From CAVVZJ01 sp963752755 (GTDB lineage Bacteria; Planctomycetota; Planctomycetia; Isosphaerales; Isosphaeraceae), in the NCBI GenBank assembly GCA_963752755.1, contig CAVVZJ010000001.1, positions 1,488,001 to 1,552,000 of the forward strand: 64,000 nucleotides of DNA, in the 5' to 3' direction. Below, piece by piece: positions 55,286 through 63,392 of the stretch. The position numbers and the translations under genes were made by a program. The number at the start of each line of letters is the position of its first letter. The stretch's first letter is position 1. The notes beneath the pieces are model-generated. The model was given only the letters and a program-made list of their open reading frames with translations. It ran no database searches and was not told the origin of the DNA.

Positions 55286-55976
55286 ATGCCCTACCAGCTC
55301 GTCGTCATCAAGGGCCGCAGCGCCAACCAGGCCCTGAAGCTCCCCTCAGACGGCGTCACGACCGTCGGGCGTCAGAAGGGCTGTCAGATCCGGATCGGCT
55401 CGTCGCAGGTGAGCCGTAAGCATTGTGAACTGTTCGAGAAGCATGGCCACCTGCTGGTCAAGGACCTCAACAGCTCCAACGGTACGATCGTCAACGGCAA
55501 GAAGGTGCAGGGCCAGCAGGTGCTCGAAGCGGGCAATATTTTGCTGATCGGCTCCGTGGCCTTTCGTGTCGAGCAGTCCGGTGCTCCGGTGGCCGCTGCT
55601 CCGGCCTCCGCCCCCGTGGCGACGCCCGGAGGCAAGCCGAGTGATACCGCCGTGGCCCAGCCGGTGGCGGTCGGCAGGCCGAGGACGACATCGAGCTCGA
55701 CTTCGAGTTGACCGATGACGAGGACCAGACGGTGATGCCCACACCGGCCGCCTCGCCGGCCCCGCCTGCTCCCGAATCTCAACCCGAGCCCGAGGCCGAC
55801 CCGCGGCCACCGGCGAGGCGGCGCCGAGCGAACCCGAAACCAAGACGGAATCCCCCGAACCCGAACCCGAGGAAGAGGCCTTCCCCATGTCCAAGGAGCC
55901 CACCAAGGAAATTGGCGAGGATGCAGTGGCCGAGTATTTGCTGAATATCGAGCTTGACGAAGATGACAAGCTCTGA
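55286..55976 (+). CDS. FHA-domain protein with acidic C-terminal tail (two frame breaks)
   Basis: About 230 residues. The FHA domain (about 1-95) has 'TTVGRQKGCQIRIGSSQVSRKHCELF' with the phosphothreonine-binding Arg/Ser/His, and 'VKDLNSSNGTIVNGKKV'. A Pro/Ala/Glu linker follows, with breaks near 55678 and 55812. The end is 'EDAVAEYLLNIELDEDDKL' before TGA 55974. The acidic tail is of a type seen in planctomycete FHA proteins. It should bind a phosphothreonine target, possibly of a kinase such as the one at 16.3 kb. ATG 55286 begins the domain directly. Confidence 0.8.
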
Positions 55977-56051
55977 TTTCCAAAATCCTTTGTCACCTAG
56001 GACTTTGGGCGCAGCCGGTCCAGAATGCAAGAATGGCGACGTGCCATCTCG

Positions 56052-56080
56052 TTGACAATTCCGCTCGCGTAGCCTTAAAT
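56052..56080 (+). promoter_or_regulatory. Promoter of the XRE/S24-like regulator gene
   Basis: TTGACA at 56052-56057 and TTAAAT at 56075-56080 with an exact 17-base spacer, about 110 bases before the start codon. The AT-rich patch stands out from its GC-rich surroundings. Confidence 0.6.
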
Positions 56081-56191
56081 AAGCAGTAGAGGACGGCGCC
56101 GACGGAGGCGTCGTCGAGAAGATCGTCGAGCGGCTCGGCGGGCCGGGCTCTGGGCCAGGACCCGCAGGCTGCGATCGCTGGAGTGGGCACG

Positions 56192-57010
56192 ATGGCCCGT
56201 CGCAAGAATCGACCCGAAGCCGTCCGGGTCAAATGCCGGCTTTCGGAGCGTCTGCACGAGATCCGCGTCGAGCTCTTCGGCGATCGCGGTGGCTCGGAAA
56301 TGGCCCGTCGGCTCGATCTGCCGGTGCGGACCTGGTACAACTACGAGGCGGGCGTCACGGTCCCCGCCGAGGTTTTGCTCCGCTTCATGGAGCTGACCTC
56401 CGTTGAACCGATGTGGCTGTTGCATGGCCAGGGCTCCAAGTTTCGCCGGGAGCCTTCCTTTGAGTCGGCAGGTACCGGTTCGGTGCGTGACCTGCTCCGC
56501 ACGGCCCTCCGTCGTCTGGAGGAGCAATCGGAGAAGGAGCCGCAGTCGTCAATCGGCGGCCCGTCCGCTTCGGGCGATGCCGAGCGTGAAGTGGATACCG
56601 ATGCGGAGCGGGGCGATGTGGTCTTGATCCGCATCGAGGGCAGCGACCGCGAGCGACTGACCGGTGAGTCGGGGCCCAGCTACGTGGCGGCGCGTCGGGA
56701 GTGGATGGACGCCCGCCGTGAGTGCCGTTGCCTGCGGCTCGAAGACGACGCCATGGCCCCGATCCTGGAGGATGGCGCCTACGTCGCCTTCGCGGATGCC
56801 GAGGAGCCGCCGGCGAATCTGGTTGGCTCGCTGGTGGTCGCCTGGGTCGCGGGCAAGCCGCTGGTCCGCTGGTTCGAGATCTCCGGTCGTTACGGCTTGC
56901 TCCGCGCGGAGAATCCGGCCCACGAGCCTGGCACAGTCCTGCTTGATCTCGACGCACCGCCCGACGAGCGGACGATCCGACGGGTGCTCTGGATCAGCAC
57001 GCCTCATTGA
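56192..57010 (+). CDS. XRE-type regulator with degenerate S24/LexA-like C-terminal domain
   Basis: About 272 residues. The N-terminal HTH (about 15-75) is 'LHEIRVELFGDRGGSEMARRLDLPVRTWYNYEAG'. The C-terminal domain has 'CRCLRLEDDAMAPILEDGAYVAFADAEEP' and 'GSLVVAWVAGKPLVRWFEISGRYGLLRAENP', the fold of LexA/CI peptidases. Active members have S-M in 'GDSMEP' and a Lys in the second motif. Here they read A-M and Arg, so self-cleavage is not expected. The start is ATG 56192 with GGAG 8 bases upstream; GTG 56183 overlaps that site. It probably acts as a stable repressor or ligand-sensing regulator. Confidence 0.8.
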   Translation: MARRKNRPEAVRVKCRLSERLHEIRVELFGDRGGSEMARRLDLPVRTWYNYEAGVTVPAEVLLRFMELTSVEPMWLLHGQGSKFRREPSFESAGTGSVRDLLRTALRRLEEQSEKEPQSSIGGPSASGDAEREVDTDAERGDVVLIRIEGSDRERLTGESGPSYVAARREWMDARRECRCLRLEDDAMAPILEDGAYVAFADAEEPPANLVGSLVVAWVAGKPLVRWFEISGRYGLLRAENPAHEPGTVLLDLDAPPDERTIRRVLWISTPH

Positions 57011-57053
57011 AGCGACGGGCGCCCTCAACTCCTCCGAGTGGTGTGACTCATCG

Positions 57054-57196
57054 AATCGCCACTCGGGGGCACGGCAGCGTTTCGATTCGCGAGGTAGTCC
57101 AGAGGATTGAGAACCTGGACATCCCTAATCGCCACTCGGGGGCACGGCAGCGTTTCGATTCGCGAGGTAGTCCGGAGGATTGAGAACCTGGACATC
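57054..57196. repeat. 73-base tandem duplication at the 3' end of the DUF389 gene
   Basis: Copy 1 starts at 57054 and copy 2 at 57127, both with AATCGCCACTCGGGGGCACG. They are identical over about 70 bases except one A/G difference in CCAGAGGA versus CCGGAGGA. Copy 2 encodes the last residues of the DUF389 protein ('DYLANRNAAVPPSGD'); copy 1 lies beyond the stop codon in another frame. Confidence 0.85.
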
Positions 57197-58448
57197 CACC
57201 AGCGGCACAACGCCGAACTGCGGACGATCCAGGGCCTGCTGGATCGAACGGGTGAGGATCTGACGGATCAACGGACTCGGGACGCGTGACGCCCGGCCGG
57301 CGCTGGGTGTAGATGACGACCAGAAGCGTAGTCTGGTCCGGGATGCTGGCCCTCGTGAACCGGACGTTGGCCTCGACCAGATGGACCAATCCACTTTGCT
57401 GCACGACCTTCCGCACCTCGGAGGCGGCTCGCTGGGCGAGACTGGAGCGGCGGAGTTCGGGCGGGCTCCAGAACTGCCAGGCGAGCAAGGCGGCCAACAC
57501 GACTGCGCTGGTCGCGAAGGCCAGCGGCACGACTCGGCGACGGCCGCGTTCGTAGCGCACACCGCCGGCCGTGAGGCCGTAAGCACGGAAGACCGCTGCG
57601 CCGGCGAGGTTGATCCCGGCGAGCTGGAGCACCAGCAGGAACAGGCCGCTCCGGGCCATGTCCCAGCGATCGATGGCGGCCGACATGCCGATCAGGCCCG
57701 CCGGCGGCGCCAGTGACGCCGCGATCAGGATGCCGACAGCCGCGCCCGAGACCAGGCTGTTGCGATCCGACTGGACCAGGTTCAAGGCCCCCGCCGCGCC
57801 GGCGACCAGCGGCAGGAGCACGGCCACGGTTGAGACCTGGCTGTTGGCGACCATCGCGGCGGTCGCCACGTCCTGACCGAGGAGCCGGCTCAGCCCCCAG
57901 GCGACGACAATCGCCGTGGCGATCGAGGCGACGTAGCGGACGAGGCTCCGGCCGAGAAGGGTGGTATCGCCTCGGGCCGAGGCGATCGCCAGGGTCATCG
58001 CCGGGCCAGCAAACGGGGCGATCAGCATGGCCGCCACCAGGAGAAACGCGGAATCGGTGAACAGGCCGATCCAGACCACAACGCCCGCCGCCGCGGCGTA
58101 GCCGAGCAGGCCCGTCCATGACCCAACCCCTTGCATCGCCCCGAGGAAGACCTCGATCGGGCTCCGCGGCTGCACGTCCTTGACCTGCTCGGCCGCCCGA
58201 TCGGCCGGCGGATGCAAGGCCATGACACCGGTTGGCAGAAGCGTGATCCTCAGGACGGGCATCGATTGTTGCAGGTCGTCGAGCAGGCCCTCGACCCGTG
58301 CGTTCGAGACGTGGGCGATGACCAGGTCCGCCGGGCCGTCCTCTCCGTCAGCCTCGATCCGGGCCAGGTTCGTTGCCTCGAACCGCGTCGCTGCCTCCAG
58401 AACCGCCTCGCCCGAGCCGCGCGGGACCTGGATGAACAGTTGTCGCAT
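57125..58448 (-). CDS. DUF389 membrane protein (one frame break)
   Basis: About 440 residues starting 'MRQLFIQVPRGSGEAVL', with GGAGGAG upstream of 58448. A short ferredoxin-like N-terminal domain precedes about six helices. The DUF389 signature is visible in 'LVAAMLIAPFAGPAMTLAIASARGD' and 'VSGAAVGILIAASLAPPAGLIGM'. The C-terminal soluble domain is split by a break near 57285, after which 'RQILTRSIQQALDRPQFGVV' and 'DVQVLNPPDYLANRN' complete it. The family is of unknown transport function. Confidence 0.8.
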
Positions 58449-58500
58449 GGTGATCTCCTCCAATCCCAACGCCCTGCAAGCCCGATACCGGAGACTCTGA

Positions 58501-59399
58501 GAGACTGTTCCAAAAGACTCAAGCGGCCGCTTTGGGCGGCCGCTTGTAGCGGAATTTCTTCCGCCATCGCGGCGGCCGGGCACGGCGGACCATCCGATGG
58601 ATCGAGCTGAGCTTGACCATCGCCGCGCTCGTCTCCGGCAGCCGCTCGAAGTCCCGCACCAGCCGCCGCCACCGCAGCAGGCAGCCGAAGGTCTGCTCGA
58701 CCACCCACCGCACCTTCAGCGGCTTGAACCCCCGCTCGCCCTCGGGCTTCGAGCTCACCTCCACGCGGAGCCGGTCCTGGCCCGACAGCCAGGCGTCGAG
58801 CCGGGAGTTGCGGTACTTCCGGTCCGCCCACACCACGGCCAGCCGGGGGAACGTCACGGCGGGCAGACCGGCCAGCAGCCGCGGCGCCGTCGCCCCGTCG
58901 TCGAGGTTCGCCGCGGTGACCACGACGATCAGCAGCAACCCCAGCGTGTCGGTGACGATATGTCGCTTGCGGCCCCGCACCATCTTGCCGCCATCGACGC
59001 CGACCTCGGCCCCGCCGTGCGCCGTCTTGGCCGACTGGCTATCGATGCAGGCGCCGCTGGGCGTCGCGCACGCGCGCCGAGCTTCGTCCGCACCTCCCCC
59101 CGCAACGCGGCGACCAGGGCGTCCCAGGTGCCGTCGGCCTCGAACCGGCGGAAGAAGTTGTAGCAGGTCTTCCAGTGGGGCAGGTCGTGGGGCAACGCCC
59201 GCCAGGAACAGCCCTCGCGGTTGAGGTAGAGCAGGCCATTGATGACCTCCGCATCTCGTACTTGCGGGGCCTGCCGCCGGGCTTGGCCTCGGGGATCAGG
59301 GAAGCGAGGAGGCGCCACTGGGCGTCGGTCAGGTCGCTGGGGTAGGCTTTGCGTTCCATCCCCCCAAACTACAGCCGACGCCCCTTTTGGAACAGACTC
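58501..59399 (-). mobile_element. IS5-family insertion sequence (IS-A), about 899 bp
   Basis: Terminal inverted repeats GAGACTGTTCCAAAAG (left) and GAGTCTGTTCCAAAAG (right, complement) bound the element. Both ends are flanked by TGA (58498-58500 and 59400-59402), a 3-base target duplication of the TNA kind. It lies between the DUF389 gene start and the remnant of another IS5-type transposase (59403-59695). Confidence 0.85.
58519..59359 (-). CDS. IS5-family transposase of IS-A (frame breaks)
   Basis: The N-terminus 'MERKAYPSDLTDAQWRLLASLIPEAKPGGRPRKY' is followed in a second frame by 'INGLLYLNREGCSWRALPHDLPHWKTCYNFFRRF' and in a third by 'GRKRHIVTDTLGLLLIVVVTAANLDDG', 'VWADRKYRNSRLDAWL' and 'KVRWVVEQTFGCLLRWRRLVRDFE'. 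The DDE residues are present across the pieces. Breaks lie near 59245 and 59065. One may be the programmed frameshift known in this IS group; two suggest an additional error or inactivation. Confidence 0.8.
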
Positions 59400-59402
59400 T
59401 GA

Positions 59403-59695
59403 CTACAGGTCTTGCCGCAGCCGCAGCCCCACTCGGCGGGCAGGTCGTCCCAGGCGATGCCGGTCTTGAGCACGAAGAGGATGCCGGTGAGGATCTTGCG
59501 GTAATCCAGGGGCTTGCGGCCGGGGAAGCGGAAGCGGCGTGGGGGCGGGGGCGGCAGCAGCGGTTGGAGGCGTTCCCAGAGGGCATCGCTGACGAGCGGT
59601 TTCATGGCCTGTGCTCCTTCGGTCCCGGGGCTCACTCTCCGATTCACGAAGGAGCAGTCAGTGTGCCGTTCGGCTCATTATTTCCGAGCGCTCTT
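59403..59695 (-). pseudogene. Truncated IS5-type transposase remnant
   Basis: From 59605 the reverse strand reads 'MKPLVSDALWERLQPLLPPPPP' and 'GILFVLKTGIAWDDLPAEWG', the first 65 residues of an IS5-type transposase similar to the intact one at 59886-60695. It is cut off at about 59403, where IS-A sits, and the missing part is not found on the far side of IS-A. The outer end at 59695 (GAGCGCTC in complement) resembles an IS terminus and is followed by TTA. Confidence 0.75.
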
Positions 59696-59697
59696 AG

Positions 59698-59876
59698 TAC
59701 TACTCCGTTACGATCTCCTGCCGGATTTGCATTGATGCGTGACATCGGATTCCGCAACTCTCTGACCTCTCTTGATTTGCGTCGGGTTACATGGACGCAA
59801 TTGCCAAGAATCGATCATTCGAGCGATGCCGTAAACCATTGTCTTGCAATAAGTTGTACGACGTAACGGAGTAGTA
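59698..59876. mobile_element. MITE-like element, 179 bp
   Basis: TACTACTCCGTTACG at 59698-59712 and its exact complement CGTAACGGAGTAGTA at 59862-59876 bound an internal sequence of about 150 bases without coding capacity. Composition is much more AT-rich than the surroundings. TTAG-like bases flank both ends. It lies between the IS remnant and the next IS. Confidence 0.65.
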
Positions 59877-59879
59877 TTA

Positions 59880-60785
59880 GAGCGTCTAACAAAACCCAGA
59901 GAATAGCGCACTCGCACAGATCTTGATGCAGGCTAAGGTCAGGAACGCCTGATGGATATCCGGCCGTTTCTCGTAGCGGACGCGCAGCCGACGGTTCTGG
60001 TGGACCCAGGCCAGCGTCCGCTCTACTGGCCACCGCGTCTCTCCCAGACCCGATTCGTCATCGATACCCTTCTCCGGCAAGATCGGCTCGATCCCCAATT
60101 CCCGCAGCCCCTGACGGTGTGGCTCCGAGTCGTAGGCCAGGTCCCCCTGCAGGGCGTCGGGACGCTTCCGCGGGCGGCCGACCTTGCCCGCCACCGCCGG
60201 GATCTTGCGGAACAGCGGCGCGAATTCGGAGATGTCGTTGCGGTTGGCGGCCGTCCCGCTCACGGCCATCGGGATGCCCGAGGCGTCGGTGAGGACGTGA
60301 TGCTTGCTGCCCGGCTTGCCCCGGTCCACCGGGCTGGGGCCGGTGGCCCCGCCACCATAGGCGGCGCGGACCGAGGAGCTATCGATCAGGGCCCGCGACC
60401 CATCGATCTTGTCGGCCCCGCGGAGCCGGGCCAGCAGGACCCGGTAGATCCGGTCCCAGGTGCCGTCGGCCTGCCAGTCGCGCAGGCGTCGCCAGCAGGT
60501 CATCCCCGAGCCGCAGCCCATCTCACACGGCAGGTCCTCCCAGGGGATGCCGGTCTTCAGCACGAAGAGAATCCCGGTCAAGGCCTCGCGATTGCCGACG
60601 GGGGGGCGTCCCCCCTTGGGGCTCGGCGGCGGCAGCGGCGGTAAGAGCGGGCCGACGACTTCCCAGAGTTCATCGGGCAGGATGGGCTTGGCCATGGTGG
60701 AAATCTCCTGGTCACTCGGACCGAGAAGACAACGAGCGATCGGCATGCCGAAGACCAGCAACCCTGGAGGTTTTGTTAGACGCTC
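59880..60785 (-). mobile_element. Intact IS5-family insertion sequence (IS-C), 906 bp
   Basis: Perfect 17-base terminal inverted repeats GAGCGTCTAACAAAACC bound the element. TTA lies directly outside each end (59877-59879 and 60786-60788), a 3-base target duplication. It carries one intact transposase gene, so it is probably recent and possibly active. Confidence 0.9.
59886..60695 (-). CDS. IS5-family transposase of IS-C, intact
   Basis: 269 residues starting 'MAKPILPDELWEVVGPLLP'. The N-terminal DUF4096-like segment 'GILFVLKTGIPWEDLPCEMGCGSGMTCWRRL' is followed by the DDE core: Asp in 'RALIDSSSVRAAYGG', Asp in 'GDLAYDSEPHRQGL', Glu in 'GETRWPVERTLAWVHQNRRLRVRYE'. The stop codon TAG lies inside the left inverted repeat. 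The frame upstream is open to 60761 but not conserved. Confidence 0.93.
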   Translation of the reverse strand: MAKPILPDELWEVVGPLLPPLPPPSPKGGRPPVGNREALTGILFVLKTGIPWEDLPCEMGCGSGMTCWRRLRDWQADGTWDRIYRVLLARLRGADKIDGSRALIDSSSVRAAYGGGATGPSPVDRGKPGSKHHVLTDASGIPMAVSGTAANRNDISEFAPLFRKIPAVAGKVGRPRKRPDALQGDLAYDSEPHRQGLRELGIEPILPEKGIDDESGLGETRWPVERTLAWVHQNRRLRVRYEKRPDIHQAFLTLACIKICASALFSGFC

Positions 60786-60789
60786 TTAG

Positions 60790-61941
60790 GACCACGAACC
60801 GCTCATCGGCGAACGGGCCCGCCAGGTTGTCGTCCCGATCGGGCAGGCCAACGCCGTGCTCGTCTTCGACCCCTCGGCCTTCCCCAAGAAGGGCCCCGCC
60901 TCGGTGGGCGTGCAACGCCAGTGGTGCGGCCGGCTCGGCAAGGTCGAGAACTGTCAGGTGGGCGTCTTCCTCGGTTAGGTCACCGACGCCGAACACGCCC
61001 TGGTGGACTTCCGGCTCTCCCTGCCGCGGGAATGGGCCCACGACAAGAAACGCCGCCCGAAGGCCGGGGTCCCCAAGGACGTGCGGTACCGGAGGCGGCC
61101 CGAGCGGGCCCTGGAGATGCTCGACCGTCATGGCCCGGTCCTGCCCCACGGCGGGGTCGCTGGCGATGACGAGATGGGCCGGCCCGCCTGGTTTCGCCAG
61201 CGACGGGCCAGGGACGGACAGCGGGACTTCCTGGCGGTGCCGTCGAACACCACCCTCCGCGACCGGGAGGAACCGGTGCCCGAGTCCGGCGGTCGCGGTC
61301 GCCATCCCAAGGCTCCCTTGCGTGGGGTACGCCGTTGGTGCGAGGCGTTGCCCGCAACGGAGTGGACCAGGCTCACTGTACGAGACGGTGAGCAGGGGCC
61401 ACTGGAGGTGGAGATCGTGGCCGGGGGGTGGAGTCGAAGGTGGACCGACGGGTCGTCGGATTCGAGGAGACGCTGGGGGTGGTGCGGTCCGTCGATGGCG
61501 GCACACTCAAGCAGGATGACTCTCTCACCAACGCCCCACGCGACACGCCGCTTTCGGAGTTCGCCCGTGTCGCCAAGGCGTCGCACCGGATCGAGCAATG
61601 CCTGAAGCGTTCCCAGAGCGAGGCGGGCCTGGGCGGGTACCAGGTGGGGAACGGGCGTGGTTGGCACCACCCCATGACCCAGTCGCGGGTTGCGACGTGG
61701 TTCCTGGTGGTGGAGTCGCGTCGGGGGAAAAAAGGGGGTTCCGGCGTTGAGGGTGCCCCAGGTGCGGCTGGGGTTGGCGCTGATCCAGCACCGGGCCAGC
61801 GGTTGCGACGCGCCCCGCCGGTTGGCTGGGGAACGGACGCGGCGACGGGAGCGGAACGAGTCGACGCGGTTTTACCATTACAAGTCACGTAAGCAACTGG
61901 CACCATTGAAGATCAGTCCGCACGAGCGGCCTAGACAGTAG
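60790..61941 (+). pseudogene. IS701-family transposase remnant
   Basis: Degraded DDE transposase. The first part reads 'GQANAVLVFDPSAFPKKGPASVGVQRQWCGRLGKVENCQVGVFLG' in one frame, where IS701 proteins have 'DDTGFPKKG..SVGVARQYCG'. An in-frame TAG follows at 60976-60978. The reading continues with 'LPREWAHDKKRRPKAGVPKDV', then in other frames 'TPLSEFARVAKASHRIEQCLKRSQSEAGLGGYQVGN', 'GWHHPMTQSRVATWFLVVE' and 'PQVRLGLALIQH'. The N-terminus is missing at the IS-C boundary. Not functional. Confidence 0.85.
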
Positions 61942-61947
61942 AACTAC

Positions 61948-62037
61948 TCACGCCCCCATCTGGACGGTGTTCGTGATCGCCCGGCCCGAGTTGAATTCGG
62001 GGAAGTCCTTCACCATAAAGAACTGGTACGGCGTCAT
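61948..62037 (-). CDS. 29-codon ORF, probably a truncated gene start
   Basis: 'MTPYQFFMVKDFPEFN' and 'SGRAITNTVQMGA' in 29 codons. Its ATG overlaps the TGA of the upstream two-helix protein as ATGA, the usual sign of translational coupling. The composition is protein-like, but the frame stops where the IS701 remnant begins, so it is probably the N-terminus of a longer gene cut off by that insertion. No family was recognised. Confidence 0.4.
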   Translation of the reverse strand: MTPYQFFMVKDFPEFNSGRAITNTVQMGA

Positions 62038-62819
62038 CTGGCCTCCACCAGGGCGGGAAGGGCACGGTTGCTGAGGATCTCATCGAGACCGGCGAACATC
62101 TTCGTGAGGCTGGTGGCGTGGACCCCGACGTGATCCTGGCTGGCCTCGATGCGGCAGTCGGGGCAGCGGTCCATCCTGAAGACGACGTGGAAGGTGTCGA
62201 GCAGCTTCGCCGGGACCCTGTTCACGAAGAACCCGTAGAATGGGTTCGGCCTGCCCTTGCGGAAGAAGACCTGGACGTCGCACGCCAACTCATCCGCCTT
62301 GACGACCGCCTGGACGATCTCGGCGACGTTGAGGAGCGACTTCTGATACTCGGCGTAGGCATGGACCGGGACCGTGAGCCTCCGGTCCAAGTTGACGGCG
62401 AGGCGGCAGGATTCCAGGCGGAAGTTCAGGTCGATCAGGTTGTCGAGGACCACTTCCATATGCTCCATCGTCCTGACCGGCACTCGTACCGTGCCGATAT
62501 CCGCCCCCCGGAGCCTCGCCTCGATGTCGCCTAGCAGGCGCTCACGATCGACCGGCGAGCGGGGTTCGAACGAGAAGGCGATCGAGAGTTCCCAGTACGT
62601 GTGGTCCCGCCGGACGAGGAGCAGCCAGCGGTTCACGAGTCCGTAGATCCGGGGGTCGCGGTTGTAGTAATAGTTCAGGACGGTGGTGTAGTACCCCAAT
62701 CCCAGGCCCACGACGGAGATGAGGCCCGAGTACTCGTTGAGCAAGGCGTTGACCTTGAGCCCGAAGAGCACGATCAAGCCGCCTACGAGGAGATGGACGA
62801 GCCACACGAACCTGTTCAT
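62034..62819 (-). CDS. Two-TM hypothetical protein
   Basis: 261 residues. Two N-terminal membrane helices ('FVWLVHLLVGGLIVLFGL', 'GLISVVGLGLGYYTTVLN') precede a soluble domain of about 200 residues with 'YWELSIAFSFEPRSPVDRERLL', 'LNFRLESCRLAVNLDRRLTVPVHAY', 'DVQVFFRKGRPNPFYGFFVNRVP' and a C-X2-C in 'RMDRCPDCRIEA'. The stop overlaps the start of the small ORF downstream. No family was recognised. Its place next to an IS cluster suggests an accessory locus; a defence or toxin role is only a possibility. Confidence 0.6.
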   Translation of the reverse strand: MNRFVWLVHLLVGGLIVLFGLKVNALLNEYSGLISVVGLGLGYYTTVLNYYYNRDPRIYGLVNRWLLLVRRDHTYWELSIAFSFEPRSPVDRERLLGDIEARLRGADIGTVRVPVRTMEHMEVVLDNLIDLNFRLESCRLAVNLDRRLTVPVHAYAEYQKSLLNVAEIVQAVVKADELACDVQVFFRKGRPNPFYGFFVNRVPAKLLDTFHVVFRMDRCPDCRIEASQDHVGVHATSLTKMFAGLDEILSNRALPALVEAR

Positions 62820-63392
62820 GGCCTGCCCCCCGACCCCTTGGCTGCCGTGGCCTGGCGTGAATTTTAGTTCAGTGTATCACGATTCGCAACCGTGGAGCAG
62901 CGGGCCGAGGGGTCGATCGGCCAGGGGCCGGGGATGGGAGACGCCTGGTTGGCGTACCTGGCGCTGATGCCGGAGGCCGTAGTGGGCGAGTTGGAGCGGC
63001 GAGGGATCGAGGGCAGCTAGTGGCCGACCGCCCATCCTGCGTCATAGGGCACCGCCCGAGTCGGAGCCCTCCGTGTCGAACCACGGCGTCTCGCTGCCTC
63101 GGCGGGACCGACTGGACCGCCCGCCTATTTCTCCGACCTCGTTCAACATGTACAACCAGAGCACGTCGTATTAAGCGTTCTGGGTGATTCACCTCTCTGA
63201 CACAGCCTTTTACCTGTTGGACACAGCACCTCCTCGCACAAGCGGCTCCTGACATGCTCCAGATTTCCTATCTACTGCATGTTGACGACAAACAACTGAG
63301 CATTTGAACCCTATGAAGGGCATGGTGGGGACCTTCCTGTAGGGTGTGAGTCGAATCGTCAACACGGCCATAACCGACAGGAATTCGAGATC
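62820..63392. other. 573-base intergenic region
   Basis: No complete gene is supported. At 62932-63020 the forward strand reads 'MGDAWLAYLALMPEAVVGEL' and 'ERRGIEGS' before a stop, which looks like the tail of a lost gene. Two GACACAGC repeats occur at about 63200-63230. AGGAA at 63380-63384 serves the next gene. Confidence 0.4.

Noticed and set aside
57054..57196. CRISPR-like direct repeats
   Set aside because: Only two adjacent 73-base copies without spacers, one of them coding; this is a tandem duplication.
60790..61941. Possible intact transposase
   Set aside because: An in-frame TAG at 60976, several frame changes and a missing N-terminus show that it is a remnant.
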